Positions 5,339 through 9,831 of a stretch of 9,831 bases of DNA are shown here, piece by piece; the first letter of the stretch is position 1, and the number at the start of each line of letters is the position of its first letter. This DNA comes from Deltaproteobacteria bacterium (GTDB taxonomy: Bacteria; Myxococcota; UBA796; SXON01), in the NCBI GenBank assembly GCA_947483545.1, contig CANKNP010000191.1, positions 1 to 9,831 on the forward strand, read 5' to 3'. Below the pieces are notes generated by a model. The model ran no database searches. It was not told where the DNA came from and saw nothing but the letters and a program-made list of their open reading frames with translations. The position numbers and the translations under genes were made by a program.

Positions 5339-7199
5339 GGCGCCAGACCGCGGTGTGGTTCTCGACGAACATCCGCCGGGCGTCACGCAGCAGGAGGCGT
5401 TCAAGCTGCGCCTTCGGGGTGAGGAACTGCTCGTTGAAGGTCCGCTGGTCCAGGAACGCGTACGACTTCCGGATGCCCGGGAGGTCGCCCACCAGGAGCC
5501 AGCGCACCCCGCGGCGGTGAAGCTCCCGAAGCGCATCGTCCCCGTGGAGCGCGAGCCAGTAGCGGGTGGGCACATGGTCCTCGACCGACCCCAGGACGTA
5601 GGGCTGGTCGATGTAGTAGCGGCCCCAGCTCGCCAGGAGCGCGACGGGATCTTCGCGCGGGACCCAGTCGCGCAGGTAGCGGAGCGCAGGCCAGGGGGGC
5701 AGCTCGCCGGTCAGGTAGACGTCGGCAGACTCCGCACCGCGCACCACGGCGGCGACCGACGCGGCGCGGGTCCAGGCCGGCAGCAGGTTCGACGGCAGGG
5801 AGGCCGCAAAAAGCAGGACCCAGGCGGGGCGAGGCAGCCGGGCGGTGCCGAGCAGCATCGCGGCGATGCCCAGCACGGGAAGAAGATAACGGAGGATCTG
5901 AGCGCCAAGCGCCCAGACCACGAAGCCCGCGAGGGTGAGCACGCCCAGGCGACGGGCGACCGCGCCGGAGGAGGGGCGATCGAACACCGGGACCGCGAGC
6001 AGACCGAGCCAAAGGAGCGAGAGGCGTCCGTAGAAGGCCATGCTCTCGGGCTCGGCGCGAAAGAGCACCCGAAAGGGGAGCAGCGCTGCGTCTGCCCAGG
6101 TGTGGCCCATGCCGTACTTCTCGGGGTAGACGAACACAAAATCGAGCCCGGGGACAGGGGGCCAGCCGGCGAAGGGGAACAGCGGGTGCAGGCCGCCCCA
6201 GGCGTTGCGAATCCACCAGGGCAGGACCGGGAGACCGGCGAGGATCAAGGCGAGGAGCACACGGCGGCGGTCTCCGGGCGCTCGCACCGCGGGGAGCAGC
6301 AAGGCGGTCGCGAACAGCGCCAGGCAGACGGGCGCGGCGGTGTACTTCGCGGCAAAGGCCAGCCCCGCGTGGAGGCCCATGAGGCGGTAGCGCCCGGTGA
6401 GCAGGGCGTCGGCCGCGCAGACCAGCCACAGCGCAACGGGGAGATCGGTGTACGCCAGGCCCGCGGCCCGGACGACCGACCAGGAGCTTGCGAGGGCCAG
6501 CACCGCGACGGCGGCGTTGCCCCCGCGGGCCCGAACGAGGGCGCCGACGGTCGCGAGGAGCGTGAGCACCACGCCCAGGCTCCATAGGCGACAGGCAGCA
6601 TCCCCGGCGCTGCCCCCGAGCGCCCACGCGGCGACCATCACGAGCTGCACGGGGAGCGGGCGGGCGGCCTCGGGATCCAACAGATCGACCGGGAGAGCGC
6701 CCGCCCCGGCGAGCCGCTCGGGCAGCGCGAGCAGGTAGGAAAGCTCGTCCGTGTCCGTCGCGGGCGCGAGGGCGCTGAAGGCCGCAGGCAGCATCAACCC
6801 GGCGACGAGGAGGAAAAGGGCGAAATCCCCGGGGGCCGGGCTCGGGAGCGCCCGCAGGCGGACCAGCCCGGGGACCGCCGGTAGAGCGAGCGCGCCGAGC
6901 AGCAAGGTGGCGCCAAGCGCATCACAACGGCCGATCGCAAGGAGCGGGAAGAGCAGCAAGGCGTGGGCGCCGATACCGATGGCGAGCGCATGTCCGACCG
7001 CTGCCGGGCGGTCCAACATCGCGGGGGCGATCCTTCGTAGGAGCGCGGCGCCCAGCCCCATCTGGACGGCCAGCACGACACCGGCGACGAGCGCCGCTCG
7101 CACCAGACGCAGCGCGGCCTCCCCGCTGATCGCAGGCGCGGCCGACAGCGCCCAAGCCCCGGCGGCGAGCGCGCCGAGGGTCAGACCGAGCGTCCTCAT
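5313..7199 (-). CDS. Polytopic membrane protein, GT-C (ArnT/PMT-like) glycosyltransferase family
   Basis: The 628-residue product has about ten or more hydrophobic segments through residue 480 and a soluble C-terminal part (about 500-628). This layout fits GT-C glycosyltransferases that move sugars from polyprenyl-phosphate carriers at the outer face of the inner membrane. Supporting motifs are an acidic pair in a loop (Asp151-Glu152) opening DELSYLLALPERL (151-163), LAYTDLPVALW (248-258), AKYTA (284-288) and PWWIRNAWGGLHPLFPF (327-343), the last resembling the NPFYPF-type motif of uncharacterised GT39/GT83-like proteins. One of these acidic residues is a candidate catalytic base; this is inference. 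Acceptor and sugar cannot be assigned. ATG 7199 starts 4 bases after the diguanylate cyclase stop codon, so the two genes are probably co-transcribed. Its stop codon overlaps the -10 candidate of the downstream tRNA promoter. Confidence 0.75.
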   Translation of the reverse strand: MRTLGLTLGALAAGAWALSAAPAISGEAALRLVRAALVAGVVLAVQMGLGAALLRRIAPAMLDRPAAVGHALAIGIGAHALLLFPLLAIGRCDALGATLLLGALALPAVPGLVRLRALPSPAPGDFALFLLVAGLMLPAAFSALAPATDTDELSYLLALPERLAGAGALPVDLLDPEAARPLPVQLVMVAAWALGGSAGDAACRLWSLGVVLTLLATVGALVRARGGNAAVAVLALASSWSVVRAAGLAYTDLPVALWLVCAADALLTGRYRLMGLHAGLAFAAKYTAAPVCLALFATALLLPAVRAPGDRRRVLLALILAGLPVLPWWIRNAWGGLHPLFPFAGWPPVPGLDFVFVYPEKYGMGHTWADAALLPFRVLFRAEPESMAFYGRLSLLWLGLLAVPVFDRPSSGAVARRLGVLTLAGFVVWALGAQILRYLLPVLGIAAMLLGTARLPRPAWVLLFAASLPSNLLPAWTRAASVAAVVRGAESADVYLTGELPPWPALRYLRDWVPREDPVALLASWGRYYIDQPYVLGSVEDHVPTRYWLALHGDDALRELHRRGVRWLLVGDLPGIRKSYAFLDQRTFNEQFLTPKAQLERLLLRDARRMFVENHTAVWRLDDPPTPP

Positions 7200-7203
7200 C
7201 GAC

Positions 7204-8043
7204 TCACGACGCGCTCGCCTCGATGGTCTCAGCCAGGCATCGGGCCTTCCCCGCCCGCTTCGCGGCGTACATCTGGGCGTCCGCGTGCCGGAGGAGCACG
7301 TCGAAGCGCCCGCCTGAGCCGCGCACGGTGAGCGCCCCCATGCTGAACGTCACGGGCCACCCCTCGCTGGCCATGGCGCGGTCGAGCCCCGCCTGGATTC
7401 GGGCCGCGATCTCCATGGCCTCGCCGGAGTCCATGCCGGGCAGCAGAAGCGCGAACTCGTCACCCCCCAGCCGGGCCACAAAGTCCAGGGACCGCGTGCT
7501 CGCCTCCAGCTCTTTGCCGATCCGGACCAGGAGCGCATCCCCGGCGGTGTGCCCCTGGGTGTCGTTCACCGCTTTGAACCCGTCCACGTCCACGTAGATC
7601 ATGGTCAGGATGCGCGACCGGTCGAGCTCGGCCTGTGCGGTGACCTGAAACGAGCGGCGATTGGCGAGGCCTGTCAGTGGATCGGTCGCGGCGAGGCGCT
7701 GCGCATCGTCGAGGGAGTGGCGGAGCGACCGGAGCAGGTAGACGACGATCAGCAAGAAGGCGTAGTGGATCACCCCGTTCCACACGAGGAACCAGGGCCG
7801 TTGGTAGTCGAACATCCGGTCGAATGCGTCGGCTTCGGTCCACGCGGTGGTCATCAACAAGGCGACAAATACGCCCAGAATTCCGTTGCCATACCAGGCA
7901 GCCACGGCCGGGGGGAGGGCGTAGAACACCGCCAGCGAGAGCCCAGGCGCCAGGGCCTTGTCCACGATGTCGAGCGCGACGGCGAACACGACGCCTTGCA
8001 GCACGAGCAGCGAGTGTCGAACCGCGGGCTGGGAGACGTTCAC
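7204..8043 (-). CDS. Membrane-anchored GGDEF diguanylate cyclase with intact I-site
   Basis: From GTG 8043 the product is 279 residues. Residues about 8-106 contain four hydrophobic segments of an unrecognised membrane input domain. The GGDEF domain follows from about 118: DPLTGLANRR (121-130), metal-binding VDVDGFKAVND (151-161) and the intact active-site motif GGDEF (193-197). The inhibitory site RxxD is present as Arg184-Asp187, exactly five residues before GGDEF, so it should make cyclic di-GMP from GTP and be product-inhibited. No EAL or HD-GYP domain is present. The start is uncertain: GTG 8061 is also in frame, and open frame continues to 8310, but that would overlap htpG and has no domain content. 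I prefer 8043 because the hairpin at 8064-8091 would crowd a start at 8061. No strong Shine-Dalgarno is seen. It is followed closely by the GT-C-like gene. Confidence 0.92.
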   Translation of the reverse strand: MNVSQPAVRHSLLVLQGVVFAVALDIVDKALAPGLSLAVFYALPPAVAAWYGNGILGVFVALLMTTAWTEADAFDRMFDYQRPWFLVWNGVIHYAFLLIVVYLLRSLRHSLDDAQRLAATDPLTGLANRRSFQVTAQAELDRSRILTMIYVDVDGFKAVNDTQGHTAGDALLVRIGKELEASTRSLDFVARLGGDEFALLLPGMDSGEAMEIAARIQAGLDRAMASEGWPVTFSMGALTVRGSGGRFDVLLRHADAQMYAAKRAGKARCLAETIEASAS

Positions 8044-8063
8044 GTGGGCGCATTGTGACACAG

Positions 8064-8091
8064 CCCCGACGCGGGAGTACCCGCGCCGGGG
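8064..8091. repeat. 28-nt hairpin with AGTA loop (AGTA hairpin 3)
   Basis: CGCGGG (8070-8075) pairs with CCCGCG (8080-8085) around the loop AGTA (8076-8079). After one A-C mismatch (8069/8086) the stem continues as CCCCG (8064-8068) with CGGGG (8087-8091). The total is 11 pairs and one mismatch, the same 28-nt length as hairpin 1. It lies about 20 nt upstream of the preferred GGDEF start codon, so it would fall in that gene's leader if transcription begins beyond 8091. Confidence 0.55.
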
Positions 8092-8200
8092 GCCCCTGCA
8101 ATTTCGCCCCTCCCCTGGCGCAAGCGGCGAAGCTGGCTGCGCTGGCTCCCCAGCCGCCGCTCGCTGCGCGTCGAGGGCGCTGGCCGCGCAGCCGGGGGCC

Positions 8201-8228
8201 TTGACTCCCGCCCCGCCGTTCCTACCCG
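8201..8228 (+). promoter_or_regulatory. Candidate htpG promoter
   Basis: TTGACT (8201-8206) is followed after 16 bases by TACCCG (8223-8228). The -35 matches consensus well and the -10 weakly. The surrounding CCTTGAC and C-rich spacer resemble the tRNA-Leu promoter candidate. Initiation near 8235 would give a leader of about 40 nt. A sigma32-type reading is less convincing because no CCCCAT-type -10 is seen. Confidence 0.35.
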
Positions 8229-8265
8229 TTGCACGTTCGCGCCCGCCCTTTCGGCGGACCACCCC

Positions 8266-8270
8266 AGAGG
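8266..8270 (+). promoter_or_regulatory. htpG: htpG ribosome-binding site
   Basis: AGAGG lies five bases ahead of ATG 8276, the best-spaced Shine-Dalgarno in the window. It fixes the htpG start together with the family-typical N-terminus. Confidence 0.6.
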
Positions 8271-8275
8271 ATCCC

Positions 8276-9831
8276 ATGGCAGACGTTCTCCCCTTCCAGG
8301 CCGAGGTCAAGCAACTGCTCGATCTCGTTGTTCACTCCTTGTATTCCGACCGCGAGATCTTTCTCCGCGAGCTGATCTCGAACGCCTCCGATGCGCTCGA
8401 CCGCGCGCGCTTTCTTGAGCTTTCCCGGAGCGACCTTCGCCCTGTTGACGGCGAGGCCGCCGTTCGGGTCTGGGCGAACAAGGACCAAGGGACCGTCACG
8501 ATCTCCGACGCTGGCATCGGCCTCACCCGCACGCAGGCGGTCGAGCACCTCGGCACCATCGCCAAGTCGGGGACAAAGGCTTTTGCCGCTGCGCTCAAGG
8601 AGAAGGGCACCGCCACGGACGGCCTGATCGGGCAATTCGGCGTGGGCTTCTACTCGAGCTTCATGGTGGCCCACAAGGTCGTCGTCGACTCGCTCTCGGC
8701 CGAGCCCGGCGAGGAGGCGATCCGCTGGACCAGCGATGGGGGCGGCGAATTCACCATCGAGCCCGGCACCCGCGCGACGCGCGGCACCGAGGTCACCCTG
8801 CACGTCCGGAGCGATGCGACCGACTTTCTCGACGACGGCAAGCTGCGTGAGATCGTCGAGAAGCACTCCGACTTCCTGCAATACCCCGTCTACGTCGGGG
8901 CTCCGGGCAGCGAGGAGCGCGTGAACCAGACCCAGGCGCTCTGGACCCGCACGCCCCGGGACGTGCCCGATGAGGACTACAAGGGCTTCTACCGCCACAT
9001 CTCCCACGACTGGCAGGATCCCCTCGGCTGGGTGCACATCACCACCGAAGCGCCGCTGGAGTTCCAATCGGTGCTCTTCTTCCCGGAGAAACGCCCATTT
9101 GACCTCGACCACCCCGAAGTCAAGCGAGGCCTGCGGTTGTACCAGCGCCGGGTCATGGTGCTCGACGCCGCGGACCAGTTCCTGCCTCGGTACTTGCGGT
9201 TCGTGCGGGGGGTCGTGGACGCCCCTGAGGTGCAGCTCAACGTGAGCCGCGAGATCCTGCAGAACACCCCGGTGATCGGGGCGATTCGCAAGCAGCTCGT
9301 GAAGCGCGTGCTTCGGCGCCTCAAGGAGATTTCGCGCGAAGACGACGCCGTGTGGCTCAAGTTCTGGGACAACTTCGGCGTGACGCTCAAAGAGGGCGTG
9401 GCCGAGGACAGCGACAACCGCGATCAGCTCACGCCGCTCCTGCGCTTCCGGTCCACCGCCACTCCGGCGGAGGGCGAGACCACGTCTGGCTGGCGCTCCC
9501 TGACCGAGTACAAGATCGCGATGAAGGAGGGCCAGGACGCCATCTGGTACCTGACCGGGCTCGATCTTGGCAGGATGAAGGCCAACCCTCAGCTCGAGCG
9601 CTTCAAGAAGAAGGGCTTTGAGGTGCTGCTGCTCTCCGACCCAGTGGACGAGTGGGTGGTGATGAACCTCGCCGAGTTCGAGGGCACCCCGCTCAAGTCC
9701 GTCGCTCGCGGCGATTTGCCCGACGATGCGGAGGATCCCATCGCCGAGGAGGCTCGGAAGCAGGCCGAGCCGTTCGTCGCGTGGCTGCAGACCGAGCTGG
9801 CCGGGCAAGTGGGCGCGGTGAGGGCGTCCAA
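8276..9831 (+). CDS. htpG: Chaperone HtpG (bacterial Hsp90), 3' end outside window
   Basis: The open frame from ATG 8276 runs to the window edge, giving 518 residues of a family that is usually about 620-650. HtpG is a dimeric cytoplasmic ATP-dependent chaperone. The GHKL ATPase domain shows FQAEVKQLLDLVVHSLYSDREIFLRELISNASDA (7-40), with catalytic Glu32 and Asn36, the nucleotide-binding SDAGIG (Asp78), the lid LGTIAKSGTK and the glycine motif GQFGVGFYS. The middle domain shows QALWTR, LYQRRVMVLD, YLRFVRGVVD and NVSREILQ with the ATP-contacting Arg. The C-terminal domain starts within the visible part (KKKGFEVLLLSDPVDEW) and its dimerisation end is cut off. The residue after Asp78 is Ala where Asn or Thr is usual. 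No charged linker is present, as expected for a bacterial protein. It is divergent from the GGDEF gene. Confidence 0.97.
   Translation, partial: MADVLPFQAEVKQLLDLVVHSLYSDREIFLRELISNASDALDRARFLELSRSDLRPVDGEAAVRVWANKDQGTVTISDAGIGLTRTQAVEHLGTIAKSGTKAFAAALKEKGTATDGLIGQFGVGFYSSFMVAHKVVVDSLSAEPGEEAIRWTSDGGGEFTIEPGTRATRGTEVTLHVRSDATDFLDDGKLREIVEKHSDFLQYPVYVGAPGSEERVNQTQALWTRTPRDVPDEDYKGFYRHISHDWQDPLGWVHITTEAPLEFQSVLFFPEKRPFDLDHPEVKRGLRLYQRRVMVLDAADQFLPRYLRFVRGVVDAPEVQLNVSREILQNTPVIGAIRKQLVKRVLRRLKEISREDDAVWLKFWDNFGVTLKEGVAEDSDNRDQLTPLLRFRSTATPAEGETTSGWRSLTEYKIAMKEGQDAIWYLTGLDLGRMKANPQLERFKKKGFEVLLLSDPVDEWVVMNLAEFEGTPLKSVARGDLPDDAEDPIAEEARKQAEPFVAWLQTELAGQVGAVRAS

Larger units (their letters stand above)
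8044..8275. other. Divergent intergenic region between the GGDEF gene and htpG
   Basis: These 232 bases must hold the promoters of both divergent genes. From left to right I see the AGTA hairpin at 8064-8091, a loose inverted repeat AGCGGCG (8123-8129) with CGCCGCT (8155-8161) around a 25-nt loop, the htpG promoter candidate at 8201-8228 and the htpG ribosome site at 8266-8270. I see no CIRCE element (the HrcA operator) and no reading frame that looks like a gene. No promoter for the GGDEF gene could be picked out. Confidence 0.6.

Noticed and set aside
5355..6587. 410-residue plus-strand reading frame opposite the GT-C-like gene
   Set aside because: Its translation is rich in Gly, Arg, Glu and Gln with no domain, while the minus strand gives a coherent membrane protein with family motifs.
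8044..8275. CIRCE-type heat-shock operator upstream of htpG
   Set aside because: No TTAGCACTC-type inverted repeat is present in the interval.
8044..8310. Upstream extension of the GGDEF gene to 8310
   Set aside because: It would overlap the htpG ribosome site and start, and would add about 89 residues with no domain character across a structured non-coding interval.
8222..9808. Uninterrupted 528-residue reading frame on the minus strand opposite htpG
   Set aside because: The plus strand encodes an unmistakable HtpG over the same bases. Long antisense frames are common in GC-rich genes, and the translation shows no recognisable domain.

Overview
The window looks like ordinary chromosome from a GC-rich Gram-negative bacterium. 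GC is high throughout, close to 70% by eye. Outer-membrane-type features (a lipoprotein and a secreted M28 peptidase) sit beside an NhaR-type LysR regulator, an HmuY-like lipoprotein, a GGDEF protein and bacterial Hsp90. The mix suggests Myxococcota or a related former deltaproteobacterial group. That placement is inference; no 16S gene or diagnostic marker is present. I see no transposase, integrase, CRISPR array or phage gene.

Layout. Bases 2-538 (+) hold the C-terminal part of an NhaR-like regulator cut by the window edge. It converges on a compact minus-strand gene string that reads livG, livF, carboxypeptidase Q-like M28 peptidase, then enoyl-CoA hydratase (4235 down to 593). Junctions there are a 4-base overlap, a 3-base gap and a 4-base overlap, so this is almost certainly one translationally coupled operon. 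It could link peptide cleavage, branched-chain amino-acid uptake and acyl-CoA catabolism, but it carries no Liv permease or binding protein. Only 29 bases separate livG from a divergent plus-strand HmuY-family lipoprotein gene (4265-5011), and a perfect 7-bp inverted repeat fills that gap.

Bases 5012-5205 are a non-coding, hairpin-rich stretch between the lipoprotein gene and a minus-strand tRNA-Leu(CAG) gene with encoded CCA. Upstream of the tRNA on the same strand lie a GT-C-type membrane glycosyltransferase-like gene (7199-5313) and a membrane diguanylate cyclase (8043-7204). A good sigma70-like promoter for the tRNA overlaps the TAG stop codon of the glycosyltransferase-like gene. After a 232-base divergent interval, htpG (Hsp90) begins at 8276 (+) and runs off the right edge.

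The most unusual signal is a set of three long non-coding hairpins (5049-5076, 5079-5115, 8064-8091). All have the same AGTA tetraloop closed by a G-C pair on the plus strand, and their stem sequences differ. Two lie between the lipoprotein gene and the tRNA, and one lies in the GGDEF/htpG divergent interval. They may be a small repeat or RNA-structure family. I found no clear multi-gene novel system; the genes themselves belong to recognisable families.
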